In this document: piece after piece, positions 32,791-40,896 of the stretch
Layout of the letters: the number at the start of each line of letters is the position of its first letter
How positions within the stretch are numbered: position 1 is the first letter of the stretch
Assembly: GCA_016213325.1 (NCBI GenBank)
Contig: JACRAY010000022.1
Span: 78,457-142,456 of the forward strand
Direction: 5' to 3'
DNA length: 64,000 nt
Source of the DNA: Burkholderiales bacterium
GTDB lineage: Bacteria > Pseudomonadota > Gammaproteobacteria > Burkholderiales > Burkholderiaceae_C
The notes under the pieces: model-generated
What the model saw: the letters and a program-made list of their open reading frames with translations, nothing else
Databases searched by the model: none
What the model was told of the DNA's origin: nothing
Position numbers and translations under genes: made by a program

Positions 32791-33177
32791 TCACCCCTGT
32801 ATGGAGGGAAGGCTCGGCGCAGCGCGAATGACCGGTGTCGGCCGTCCTACCACCCCAACCCCCACCCGCAACACCAGCATCACCCCCGTCCCGCAAGCGA
32901 TCGTGCCGAACAGGTTGCGCTTCCACGCATAGAACGCCAGTCCGGCCGCACCGCCGAAGATGCGGGGATCGCGCCAGGTATCGACCAGATGGCCCTGCGT
33001 CATCACCAGTTCCGGCGCGACGACGGCTGCCAGCGCGGCGATGGGTGCATAGTGCAGCCCCTCGCGCAGCCAGCGCGGCATCGGCAGGTCTTCCTTCGGC
33101 ATCAGGAACGAGATGCGGCACAGCAGCGTGATGAAGGACATGCCGACCGTCGCGAGGAAGAGATCGAGGGCGCTCAT
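32791..33177 (-). CDS. azlD: AzlD-family branched-chain amino acid export subunit
   Basis: A 128-residue membrane protein with the AzlD pattern: an N-terminal TVGMSFITLLCRISFLM helix, then PRWLREGLHYAPIAALAAVV, and two further hydrophobic segments. AzlD works as the small subunit of AzlC in exporting branched-chain amino acids or their analogues. Its ATG overlaps the azlC stop region, the usual coupling. Because azlC is broken here, AzlD probably has no partner. The last 15 residues extend beyond the normal family end. Confidence 0.82.
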   Translation of the reverse strand: MSALDLFLATVGMSFITLLCRISFLMPKEDLPMPRWLREGLHYAPIAALAAVVAPELVMTQGHLVDTWRDPRIFGGAAGLAFYAWKRNLFGTIACGTGVMLVLRVGVGVVGRPTPVIRAAPSLPSIQG

Positions 33178-33850
33178 GACTTCGCCCGCCCGCGCGCAGC
33201 GCTCGTGTGCTGCGCCATCACGCCCACAGCGACGGCGGCAGCGATGGCCACCAGGATGTTCAGCTTCAGCGGCAGCGCGTAGCTGGCCACGGCGGCGCAG
33301 GCCGCGACCAGCGCTGCCACCCATGTGACGGGCTGCGCAGCTGCGTGCACGTGAGCGCGAGCAGCGCCATGGTGCCCGCAAAACCGAGGCCCCAGGAGGC
33401 GGGGATCCCCGCACCGGCGACGATACCCGTGATGATGGAGACCTGCCACACGACCCAGGTCGTGAACGCGCAACCCAGGAAGTAGTCGTCGTGCGGGCAC
33501 CCCGGTACCGGCTCGGGGAATCGGTGGATGAACAACGCGAAGTTCGTATCGCCCATCAGGTAGCCCATGGCGACCTGGCGGCGGCGCGGAACATGTGCAA
33601 AGCAGGGCCGGTAGTGGAAGCTGAACGCCATGAACCGCAGGCTCACGCACAGCGTGGTGGCCCAGACCACCCACATCGGCGCGCCCGCCGCGAGCAGAGG
33701 CAGCGCTGCGATCTGCGCGCTGCCCGCGTACACGACGATGGACATGAAGATGGCGAGCGGCACGCCCATCTCACTCTTGGCCATGGCCACGCCCGCTACG
33801 AGACCCCATGCGGATACGCCGATCGACAGCGGCAAGCTGTCGCGGAAGCC
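33174..33850 (-). pseudogene. azlC: azlC, frameshifted and missing its start
   Basis: From 33850 leftward one frame encodes the AzlC membrane protein ([57 protein letters not shown]). Near 33330 the frame reads LRSPSHGWQ, whereas the one-base-shifted frame reads [20 protein letters not shown] and continues to a normal C terminus at 33174. One base is thus missing in a CCC run. Upstream of GFRD there is no in-frame start close by, and the DNA becomes thiolase sequence on the other strand. The frameshift alone could be a sequencing error; the lost start could not. Confidence 0.75.
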
Positions 33851-34081
33851 TTCGTGGCGCAGGGACTTGCCGTGTTGCGCTCGCTGGGCATAGCGGATGA
33901 CGATTCTCGAGTCAACCCGAACGGCGGCGCGATCGCACTGGGGCATCCGCTCGGGGCATCCGGCGCGCGGCTGGCCACGACGGCAGTGAACCAGCTGCAT
34001 GCAATCGGCAGTCGCTATGCGCTTTGCACGATGTGCATCGGCGTCGGGCAGGGCATCGCGGTCGCCATCGAACGCGTCTGA
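33842..34081 (+). pseudogene. C-terminal remnant of an acetyl-CoA acetyltransferase
   Basis: Seventy-nine codons encode the end of a thiolase: [20 protein letters not shown], then [20 protein letters not shown] with the catalytic His, and [12 protein letters not shown] with the second catalytic Cys, ending AIERV. The N-terminal 310 or so residues, including the nucleophilic Cys, are absent. The break falls at the 5' end of azlC on the opposite strand, with about 9 bp counted by both homologies, so one recombination event probably truncated both genes. Confidence 0.85.
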
Positions 34082-34143
34082 CCGAGCTGCTCGAGAAGAT
34101 CACCCTGGTCGTGCCACTCGAGGAATAGCCGGCCAGCGCAGCC

Positions 34144-36225
34144 TCAACCCGGATCTTCGACAAAGTCCCGGTCCGGGTGATCCGCTTTCCCCTGCTGCCA
34201 GTAGCCCCGACCGGTGATTCTCACCCGCTCGATCCCGGGCCGGGACCGCAGGATCTCGCGGATGCGCCGCACGGCAGCCGCTTCGCATCCGACATAGACG
34301 CGTCCCGGCCCTGCGGGAAGTTCGCCCAGCTGCCGCGCAGCAGCCTCGAGCATGGCCCCCGGCCCTGCACCACGGCGCGGCAGCCATTGCACGTCCATGC
34401 CTTCACGCGCAGGCAAGGCACGAATCTCCTCTTCGTCCTCGACTTCGATGCGCAGGATCGCCTTTGCGCCCGGTGGGAGCGCTTCGACCACGGTTTCCAG
34501 CGCCGGTAACGCGCTCTCGTCCCCCATCAACAGGAACCACGACGCCCCGGCATCCACCGCGTAGCCGGGAGCCGGTCCCATCATCACGAGCCGGTCACCC
34601 ACTTGCGCGCGCTGCGCCCACCGGCTGGCCGGCCCGTCGCCATGCAGCACGAAGTCGATGTCGATCTCCCCGGCATTGCTGTCGATGCGCCGGGGCGTGT
34701 AAGTGCGCATCCGGGGCGAACGCGGGGCATCGGGGCCGGGCATATCTGCTTCGTGCGAGCCTTCGGGCGGCACGATCAGCTTCAGGTGCCCGGCCGGGCC
34801 GCGCCATTCCAGGCCCTGGAGCTCGGCGGCACCAAATCGGATGCGGACCATTCGTGGACTGAGCGGCTCGATGCCGAGCACCTCGATGCGCCTTGGCATG
34901 GGGCGGGGGCGCTTCTCGTTGCGGGATCCTTCCATGTTTGGGATAACTATACCCGCCAGCTCCTGCGTGGGTGACGGGCGCGGCAGTGCTTGCGGCGGAT
35001 GGTCCGGGCTGCGCCCGCCTCTGGCCACCACGCCCCGGCGCTTCAGTTCCGCAATCTGCTGCGGCGTAAGACCGATCTCAGCCAGCACCGCGTCCGTGTC
35101 CTGCCCAACGCCGGGCGCGGCGCGGCGGTGCTGGCCCGGCGTGCGCGACAGTTTCGGCACGATGCCGGGCACGGCCAGTTCGCTGCCGTCATCCATGCGC
35201 AGGCTCTCCAGCATCCCGCGCGCCTGGTAGTGAGGGTCGGCCGCGATGTCCGCGACCGTGTAGATCTTCCCGGCGGGCACCGAGGCCGCGTCCAGTGCGC
35301 TGAGCACTTCGGCCACGGTTCGCTTTGCAGTCCAGGCGCCAATGGCCGCATCGACTTCAGCCACTCGCGCGACGCGGCCGGTGTTGTCGGCCAGCTGCGG
35401 ATCGGCGGCCAGGTCGGGCCGGTCGATCACCGCCATCAGCCGCTTGAAGATGCTGTCGCCGTTGCCGGCGATGAGCGCGTAGCCGCCGTCCTGGCAAAGA
35501 TAGGCATTGCTCGGCGCGATGCCGGGCAGGGCGCTGCCCGCCGGGCCGCGAATCGCGCCGAATGCGCTGTACTCAGGCAGCAGGCTTTCCATGCAGTTGA
35601 AGACGGCCTCGTACAAGGCCACGTCGACGACCTGGCCGCGGCCGGAGCGTTGCCGCTCGTGCAAGGCGACGAGGACGCCGATCACGCCGTGCAGGGCCGC
35701 CAGCGTGTCGCCGATCGAGACGCCCACGCGAACGGGAACGCGTCCCGCCTCCCCCGTCAGGTGGCGCAGGCCGCCCATGGCCTCGGCCACCACGCCGAAG
35801 CCGGGCCGGTCGCGGTAGGGGCCGGTCTGTCCGTAGCCGCTGACGCGCAGCATGATGAGCCGAGGGTTCAGCCCGAGCAGCACGTCGGGACCCAGCCCCC
35901 AGCCTTCCAGCGCGCCGGGGCGGAAGTTTTCGACCAGCACGTCGGCTTCACCGGCGAGCTTGCGCACGATCTCCTGTGCGGCAAGCTCCTTCAGGTCGAG
36001 CGCGACGGATCGCTTGCCGCGCGACTGCACTTGCCACCATACCGAGGTGCCGTCTTTCAGCAGGCGCCACTTGCGCAGCGGGTCGCCGGAACCGGGCGGC
36101 TCCACCTTGATCACCTCGGCGCCGAAGTCGGCCAGGGTCTTGGCTGCGAAGGGGCCGGCAATCAGCTGGCCCATTTCCAGGACCTTCAGGCCCGCGAGCG
36201 GGAGCGTGGGATCGGGTGTGTGCAC
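34144..36225 (-). CDS. Continuous frame: CaiB/BaiF CoA-transferase fused to a siderophore-interacting protein (SIP) domain
   Basis: One uninterrupted 693-codon frame. Residues 1-400 are a class III CoA-transferase (LKVLEMGQLIAGPFAAKTLA, VEPPGSGDPLRKW, VENFRPGALEGWGLGPD, ending LTPQQIAELKRRGVVA). About 30 low-complexity residues follow. Residues 430-693 are a complete SIP/ViuB-like FAD-binding ferric-siderophore reductase (RMRTYTPRRID is the FAD site; FLLMGDESALPALETVVEAL). Such fusions are not usual. The linker DNA holds TATAGT 10 bases upstream of an ATG at 34935, so SIP may also be made separately (34144-34935) and the first gene has simply lost its stop. Confidence 0.75.
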   Translation of the reverse strand: MHTPDPTLPLAGLKVLEMGQLIAGPFAAKTLADFGAEVIKVEPPGSGDPLRKWRLLKDGTSVWWQVQSRGKRSVALDLKELAAQEIVRKLAGEADVLVENFRPGALEGWGLGPDVLLGLNPRLIMLRVSGYGQTGPYRDRPGFGVVAEAMGGLRHLTGEAGRVPVRVGVSIGDTLAALHGVIGVLVALHERQRSGRGQVVDVALYEAVFNCMESLLPEYSAFGAIRGPAGSALPGIAPSNAYLCQDGGYALIAGNGDSIFKRLMAVIDRPDLAADPQLADNTGRVARVAEVDAAIGAWTAKRTVAEVLSALDAASVPAGKIYTVADIAADPHYQARGMLESLRMDDGSELAVPGIVPKLSRTPGQHRRAAPGVGQDTDAVLAEIGLTPQQIAELKRRGVVARGGRSPDHPPQALPRPSPTQELAGIVIPNMEGSRNEKRPRPMPRRIEVLGIEPLSPRMVRIRFGAAELQGLEWRGPAGHLKLIVPPEGSHEADMPGPDAPRSPRMRTYTPRRIDSNAGEIDIDFVLHGDGPASRWAQRAQVGDRLVMMGPAPGYAVDAGASWFLLMGDESALPALETVVEALPPGAKAILRIEVEDEEEIRALPAREGMDVQWLPRRGAGPGAMLEAAARQLGELPAGPGRVYVGCEAAAVRRIREILRSRPGIERVRITGRGYWQQGKADHPDRDFVEDPG

Positions 36226-36230
36226 CGCGT

Positions 36231-36244
36231 CGATTCTAGAATCG
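36231..36244. promoter_or_regulatory. Perfect 14-base palindrome upstream of the CoA-transferase start
   Basis: CGATTCTAGAATCG is fully self-complementary and lies 5 bases upstream of the ATG at 36225, in the short gap behind the amidohydrolase gene. It could be an operator or an mRNA hairpin covering the start. No second copy was noticed. Confidence 0.35.
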
Positions 36245-36251
36245 GCCCCTG

Positions 36252-37067
36252 CTACTCGCCACCCAACCTGTACACCCGCCGGGCATTGCCTGCGAGGAAG
36301 AGGCGCCTGGCTTCCTCGTCCAGCCCCAGCTCATCGATGCCCTCCAGCGCCTTCGCGGGAGCGATCATCGGGTAGTTGGACCCGAACAGCACCTTGTGCC
36401 TGCCGTGGGCGCGCATGAACTCGACGAGAGCTGCCGGGTAGCGCTTGACGGTGTAGGCCGAAGTGTCGATGTAGACGTTCTCGTGCTTGGTCGCCACCGC
36501 AATGGCCTCGTCGGTCCATGGGTAGCCGATGTGGCCGGCGACGATGGTGAGCTCGGGGAAGTCCAGGGCCACCTGGTCCAGGTAGATCGGCCGGCCGACT
36601 TCGCTGGGCATCAAGGGGCCGGCGTGGCCGATCTGCGTGCAGAACGGCACGCCCAGTTCGGCGCAGGCGGCATACACGGGATAGAAGCGCCGGTCGGTCG
36701 GCGGAACTTCCCACAGCCACGGCAGGATGCGGATCGCCTTGAAGCCCAGCTCGTTCACGCAACGCCGCACCTCCTTCATCGCGGCCATGGGCTTGCTGAT
36801 GTCCACCGAGCCGACGCCGATCAACCGGCCCTGCGCCTGCTGCACGAAACCGGCGACTTCGTCGTTCGAGATCATCACGCTGCGCGGACCCACCCAGGCC
36901 GATGTCAGCGCCCGCTCTACCTGGGCCTGGTCCATCGCGTGCACGGTGGCTGCCACCGGCAATTCCTCGCTGGGCACCGGGCTCTTGATCCACCGGCGCA
37001 GCGGCTCGAACATGGGGTCCTGCGAGTGGCGCAGGGTGGGATGCTGGATCCAGGCGTCGATGATCAT
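36252..37067 (-). CDS. Amidohydrolase-2 family protein with altered metal site
   Basis: A 271-residue TIM-barrel protein of COG2159. The N-terminal metal motif DxHxH reads IIDAWIQHP, and the late catalytic Asp motif (GSDxP) reads FGSNYPM, so two or three ligands are replaced. His residues in TQIGHAG and AGHIGYPW remain. Relatives with the same substitutions occur in related bacteria, so this is probably a subfamily rather than damage. ATG 37067 was chosen because homology begins at MIIDAW. A truncated second copy of the gene lies at 31893. The substrate is unknown. Confidence 0.85.
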   Translation of the reverse strand: MIIDAWIQHPTLRHSQDPMFEPLRRWIKSPVPSEELPVAATVHAMDQAQVERALTSAWVGPRSVMISNDEVAGFVQQAQGRLIGVGSVDISKPMAAMKEVRRCVNELGFKAIRILPWLWEVPPTDRRFYPVYAACAELGVPFCTQIGHAGPLMPSEVGRPIYLDQVALDFPELTIVAGHIGYPWTDEAIAVATKHENVYIDTSAYTVKRYPAALVEFMRAHGRHKVLFGSNYPMIAPAKALEGIDELGLDEEARRLFLAGNARRVYRLGGE

Positions 37068-37230
37068 TCCGGAGGTTCCTTCCAGGGCTCGGTTGCCGCA
37101 CGACACTTTGCCTCAAGTCGAGCCCCTGTAGGACGCGGCGCTGACTTGGGCGCGTGCCGTCCGTGCGCTGCGCGCAAGGTTCAAACTGCACGGCTGATCC
37201 CCACCGGGGGGTCATCACCCAAGGATTTCC

Positions 37231-37434
37231 ATGACCGTCGCCCGCATCACCGAGATCAGCAGTGTCAGCACCGTGAGCTTCCAGGACGCGATCACCCAAG
37301 GCGTCGAACGCGCGAACAAGACCCTCAAGAACCTGAAGGGCGCGTGGGTCAAGGACCAGGAAGTGAACATCGACAACGGCAAGGTGACCGGCTACAAGGT
37401 CGTCCTCAAGGTCACGTTCATCCTGACCGAGTAG
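37231..37434 (+). CDS. Dodecin-family flavin-binding protein
   Basis: A 67-residue protein covering the whole dodecin fold: VARITEISSVSTVSFQDAIT, the helix GVERANKTLKNLKGAWVKDQ with the flavin-stacking Trp, and the strands GYKVVLKVTFIL. Dodecins form 12-subunit shells that store or buffer flavins. An AAGGATTTCC ribosome site precedes ATG 37231. It is a free-standing gene between convergent neighbours. Confidence 0.92.
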   Translation: MTVARITEISSVSTVSFQDAITQGVERANKTLKNLKGAWVKDQEVNIDNGKVTGYKVVLKVTFILTE

Positions 37435-37450
37435 CTACGCGTAGCGGCGG

Positions 37451-37801
37451 TCAGCGCAGGCGCGCGAGCCGCCGGGCGTTGGACGTGGCCTTGCGATGCA
37501 CCGGCGCCAGTCCCTTCGACAGCAGGTCGTTGGCGTCGACGAGCGGCACGCGTGCGCCCTGCAGCGTGGCGATCCACGCCAGCTGCGAGGCCCGCACCAC
37601 GGCCCAACCCATCGCGAACCACGACTGCCAAAACGCGACGACCTTCTCGCGGCCCATGCCGTGGAACTCGCGGCGGTCCCTCGCGTTCGGGAATGCGCCG
37701 GCCATGCCCATTCGGGTCAGGCGGTGGGCGATCACTTGCGGCACGGCGACCGCGAGTTCGGTGGCCTGGCGGGACAGGCGTGAGGATTTCCTGGATGTCA
37801 T
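37451..37801 (-). CDS. Phasin-like polyhydroxyalkanoate granule-associated protein
   Basis: A 116-residue, largely helical protein with a basic start (MTSRKSSRLSRQATELAVAV). The amphipathic stretch VIAHRLTRMGMAGAF is followed by the signature RDRREFHGMGREKVVAFWQS and a basic tail. This pattern matches small phasin-like proteins of Burkholderiales that coat polyhydroxyalkanoate granules; the assignment rests on memory of that pattern. ATG 37801 was preferred; ATG 37855 would add 18 residues. It ends 17 bp from the dodecin gene, convergent. Confidence 0.6.
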   Translation of the reverse strand: MTSRKSSRLSRQATELAVAVPQVIAHRLTRMGMAGAFPNARDRREFHGMGREKVVAFWQSWFAMGWAVVRASQLAWIATLQGARVPLVDANDLLSKGLAPVHRKATSNARRLARLR

Positions 37802-37958
37802 GCGTCCAGTTTGGTCGAAGTCGCGCCTGCCGCTTGTCGGCAGAAATCGCTTCATCGTCCATCAAGCCGCTGGCTGTGCAGCCCGCGACATGGATAGGGC
37901 AACAAAGTCGACGAACGCCTGGACCCGTGGGTTACGATAACCAAGCCCTCCTCCCACG

Positions 37959-39074
37959 ATGAACCGGCCGACCATCACCTCCGTGCGCCTGCGCCAGGTC
38001 GACCTGCCGCCCAAAGTCGTCCGCACGGACGCGATCCAGTCCTTCGTCACGCAACAAACGCTGTTGCTCACGATCCGCTGCAGCGACGGCCTGGAAGGCA
38101 CCGGCTATGCGTACACCATCGGCACCGGCGGCTCGTCGGTGCTGGCATTGCTGCACGACCACCTCGCGCCGCGCCTCGTCGGCCGCGACCCGCTCTCGGC
38201 CGAGGCCATCTGGAAAGACCTGTTCTTCCATACGCACGCCACCGCGGTGGGCGCCATCACGAGCCTGGCCCTCGCGTGCGTGGACACGGCCCTGTGGGAC
38301 TGGCGCGGGCGCAGCCAGCAGCTTGCCCTGTGGCGGCTGCTGGGCGCGGCCCAGCCGCGCGTTCCCGTGTACACGACCGAGGGCGGGTGGCTCCACCTGT
38401 CGCCGGCCGAACTGGTCGATCAGTCGCTGGCCGCCAAGGCCGAAGGGTTCAAGGGCGCCAAGGTCAAGGTGGGCCGGCCGCATGTCAGCGAAGACCTCGC
38501 GCGCCTGGCTGCCGTGCGCGAAGCCGTCGGGTCCGGGTTCGAGCTGATGGTCGACGCCAACCAGGGCTTCACCCGCCCCGAAGTGGCCCGCCGCGCGGCG
38601 GCGTTCGCGCCCCTGGACCTGGCGTGGCTGGAGGAACCGCTGCCGGCCGAAGACGTCGCGGGCCATCGCATGCTGCGCGCCCAGACAACCATCCCCGTGG
38701 CCGTGGGCGAGTCGATGTACCACCTTGCCCAGTTCCGCGAGTACCTCGAGCAGGGCGCCTGCAGCATCGTGCAGCCCGATGTCGCCCGCATCGGCGGCAT
38801 CACGCCCTGGATCAAGGTGGCGCACATGGCGGAGGCCTTCAACGTGCCCGTCTGCCCGCACTTCCTGATGGAGCTGCACGTCAGTCTCTCGGCGGCGGTG
38901 CCGAACGCCGCGTGGGTCGAGTACATCCCGCAACTGGACGACATCACGACCAGCCGCATCCGCGTCGAGGATGGCCATGCCTGTCCGCCCGAGACGCCAG
39001 GCCTCGGGATCGAGTGGGATTGGGATGCGATCGCCGCGCGGCAGTGCGCGGACCTGCTGGTGCAAGCCGGCTGA
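37959..39074 (+). CDS. Mandelate racemase/muconate lactonizing enzyme-family protein, copy 2
   Basis: A 371-residue enolase-superfamily enzyme with the same catalytic set as the gene at 30776 (KVKVG, VDANQG, EEPLP, GESMYH, PDVARIGG, CPHFLMELH). Only about 12 amino-acid differences separate the copies, most of them conservative (for example S5T, V35L, E154D). This copy keeps the normal stop after QAG and so is the better reference for the ancestral gene. It is followed after 7 bp by the TPR gene. Which hydroxy or sugar acid it acts on is unknown. Confidence 0.92.
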   Translation: MNRPTITSVRLRQVDLPPKVVRTDAIQSFVTQQTLLLTIRCSDGLEGTGYAYTIGTGGSSVLALLHDHLAPRLVGRDPLSAEAIWKDLFFHTHATAVGAITSLALACVDTALWDWRGRSQQLALWRLLGAAQPRVPVYTTEGGWLHLSPAELVDQSLAAKAEGFKGAKVKVGRPHVSEDLARLAAVREAVGSGFELMVDANQGFTRPEVARRAAAFAPLDLAWLEEPLPAEDVAGHRMLRAQTTIPVAVGESMYHLAQFREYLEQGACSIVQPDVARIGGITPWIKVAHMAEAFNVPVCPHFLMELHVSLSAAVPNAAWVEYIPQLDDITTSRIRVEDGHACPPETPGLGIEWDWDAIAARQCADLLVQAG

Positions 39075-39081
39075 GGGTGAC

Positions 39082-40896
39082 ATGAAGTCCGCCCTCGAGA
39101 GCTTGCGTCAGGCGATCGAGCTTCAGCCCGCAGACACGGCGCTGCTCGCGAACATGGTGCGCCTGTGCTCGCAGGCGGGGCGGCCGCAGGACGCCGTGCC
39201 CGTCCTCCAGCAAGCGATTGCAGCGCAGCCGGACTCGGCCGACGCCCATCATTGGCTGGGCTTGATGCTGCGCGCCTCGGGACGTCCACGGGAGGCGGCC
39301 GCCAGCCTGGCTGAAGCCGTGCGCCTGCAGCCGGACCACGCGGAAGCGCACAACGCGCGGGGTGTCACGCTGGCGGAACTGGGCGATCGGCACGGCGCAG
39401 TCGCCAGTTTCGACCAGTCGCTGCGGCTCTGGCCCGACGTTGCCGACACCCACCGGAACCGGGGTTTGGCCCTGCGCCAGCTGGGCGATGCCGAGCGTGC
39501 AGTGGCCAGCTTCGACGAGGCGATCCGCCTGGAGCCCGGGCAAGCACTGTCGCATCACCAGCGCGCCCTGGCGCTGAGGGACCTGAAGCGCCCGGCCGAG
39601 GCGCTGGCGAGCCTTGAACGCGCCGTGGCGCTGGCGCCGAACCTGGCTGACGCTCACTACATGCGTGGCGTGTTCCTGCTGGAACTTGCCAGGGCCGACG
39701 AAGCGCTTGCCAGCCTCGACCGGGCGTTGCAGCTGAAGCCGGATGCCGCCGACGCATGGAACCTCCGCGGCGTCGCCCTCAGGCTGCTGGGCCGCATCGA
39801 AGCATCGCTCGCCAGCTTCGACGCGGCGCTGCAGCGCAAGCCGGTTTTCGCGCAGGCCCACCTGGACCGCGGCTATGCGTTGCGGGAACTGGGACGCCTC
39901 GACGAAGCGATCGCCAGCTACGACCGGGCGATTGCCGCCGACCCGCATGACGTCGAAGCAACCTGGGGCAAGGCGATCGCGCTGCTGCTCGCGGGACGGC
40001 TGGAGGAAGGCTTCGAGCTGTTCGAGTGCCGCTGGGACAAGGCGTCGTTCACCTCGCCGAAGCGCGGTTTCCGCGCGCCGCAGTGGACCGGGCAGCAGCC
40101 GCTGGCCGGCAAGACGATCGTGCTGCACGCCGAGCAAGGGTTCGGCGACGCGATCCAGTTCGCGCGCTTCGCCCCGCTGGTGGCCGAGCGCGGCGGGCGG
40201 GTGGTGCTGGAGGTGCCGCGTGCGCTGGCCGGGCTGCTGGGCACGCTGCCCGGCATCGTGCAGGTTGTCGAGCGCGGCCGGCCGCTGCCTCCGTTCGACT
40301 TCCACTGCCCCTTGATGTCGCTGCCCCGGGCCTTCGGCACGACGCTGCACAGCATTCCTGCGGCCGAAGGCTACCTGGCGCCCGACCCCGGCAAGCTTGC
40401 GCATTGGCAGGCCGTGCTCGGCCCAGCGAGGGCGCCGCGCATCGGGCTGGCCTGGAGCGGCAGGCCCACGCACAAAGGTGACCGGCAACGCAGCCTTGGC
40501 CTGGCTCGGCTGGTCGAAGCGCTGCCTTCCGGCCCCGAATACGTGAGCCTGCAGAAGGAACTGCGCGAGCCAGACGATGCAGTGCTGGCCGCGCATCCCG
40601 GCCTGCGGCACTTCGGCGCGCGGCTGGTCGACTTCGGCGACACGGCGGCGTTGTGTGCTGCCATGGATCTGGTGGTCAGCGTGGACACCAGCGTCGCGCA
40701 TCTCGCAGGCGCACTCGGCCGGCCCACGTGGCTCTTGCTGCCGCGAGCGCCCGATTGGCGCTGGCTGCTGGACCGGCCGAACACGCCCTGGTATGCGTCG
40801 GTGCGCCTCTTCCGGCAAGACGCGGCGCGCGACTGGGATCCAGTGCTCTCGCGCATCGCCGGCGCCATCCGCGACACACTTCACCTGGGCGTGTGA
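39082..40896 (+). CDS. TPR-repeat protein with glycosyltransferase/heptosyltransferase-like C-terminal domain
   Basis: A 604-residue protein. Residues 1-310 hold about nine 34-residue tetratricopeptide repeats (for example GVTLAELGDRHGAVASFDQS, GYALRELGRLDEAIASYDRA). Residues 320-604 form a GT-B-like domain with HAEQGFGDAIQFARFAPLVA, GLAWSGRPTH and LVVSVDTSVAHLAGALGRPT, as in TPR glycosyltransferases and ADP-heptose transferases. ATG 39082 follows AGGGTGAC. It may glycosylate proteins or surface glycans. It is probably co-transcribed with the preceding racemase-type gene, although their functions do not obviously match. Confidence 0.85.
   Translation: MKSALESLRQAIELQPADTALLANMVRLCSQAGRPQDAVPVLQQAIAAQPDSADAHHWLGLMLRASGRPREAAASLAEAVRLQPDHAEAHNARGVTLAELGDRHGAVASFDQSLRLWPDVADTHRNRGLALRQLGDAERAVASFDEAIRLEPGQALSHHQRALALRDLKRPAEALASLERAVALAPNLADAHYMRGVFLLELARADEALASLDRALQLKPDAADAWNLRGVALRLLGRIEASLASFDAALQRKPVFAQAHLDRGYALRELGRLDEAIASYDRAIAADPHDVEATWGKAIALLLAGRLEEGFELFECRWDKASFTSPKRGFRAPQWTGQQPLAGKTIVLHAEQGFGDAIQFARFAPLVAERGGRVVLEVPRALAGLLGTLPGIVQVVERGRPLPPFDFHCPLMSLPRAFGTTLHSIPAAEGYLAPDPGKLAHWQAVLGPARAPRIGLAWSGRPTHKGDRQRSLGLARLVEALPSGPEYVSLQKELREPDDAVLAAHPGLRHFGARLVDFGDTAALCAAMDLVVSVDTSVAHLAGALGRPTWLLLPRAPDWRWLLDRPNTPWYASVRLFRQDAARDWDPVLSRIAGAIRDTLHLGV

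Noticed and set aside
32636..32932. Possible small Cys-containing protein starting at GTG 32636
   Set aside because: It has no ribosome site or family and overlaps azlD on the other strand; kept only as an unassigned stretch.
39100..40010. Periodic roughly 102-bp repeats that could suggest a tandem repeat or CRISPR-like array
   Set aside because: The period is the 34-codon unit of tetratricopeptide repeats; the units diverge in sequence and have no conserved spacer-repeat structure.
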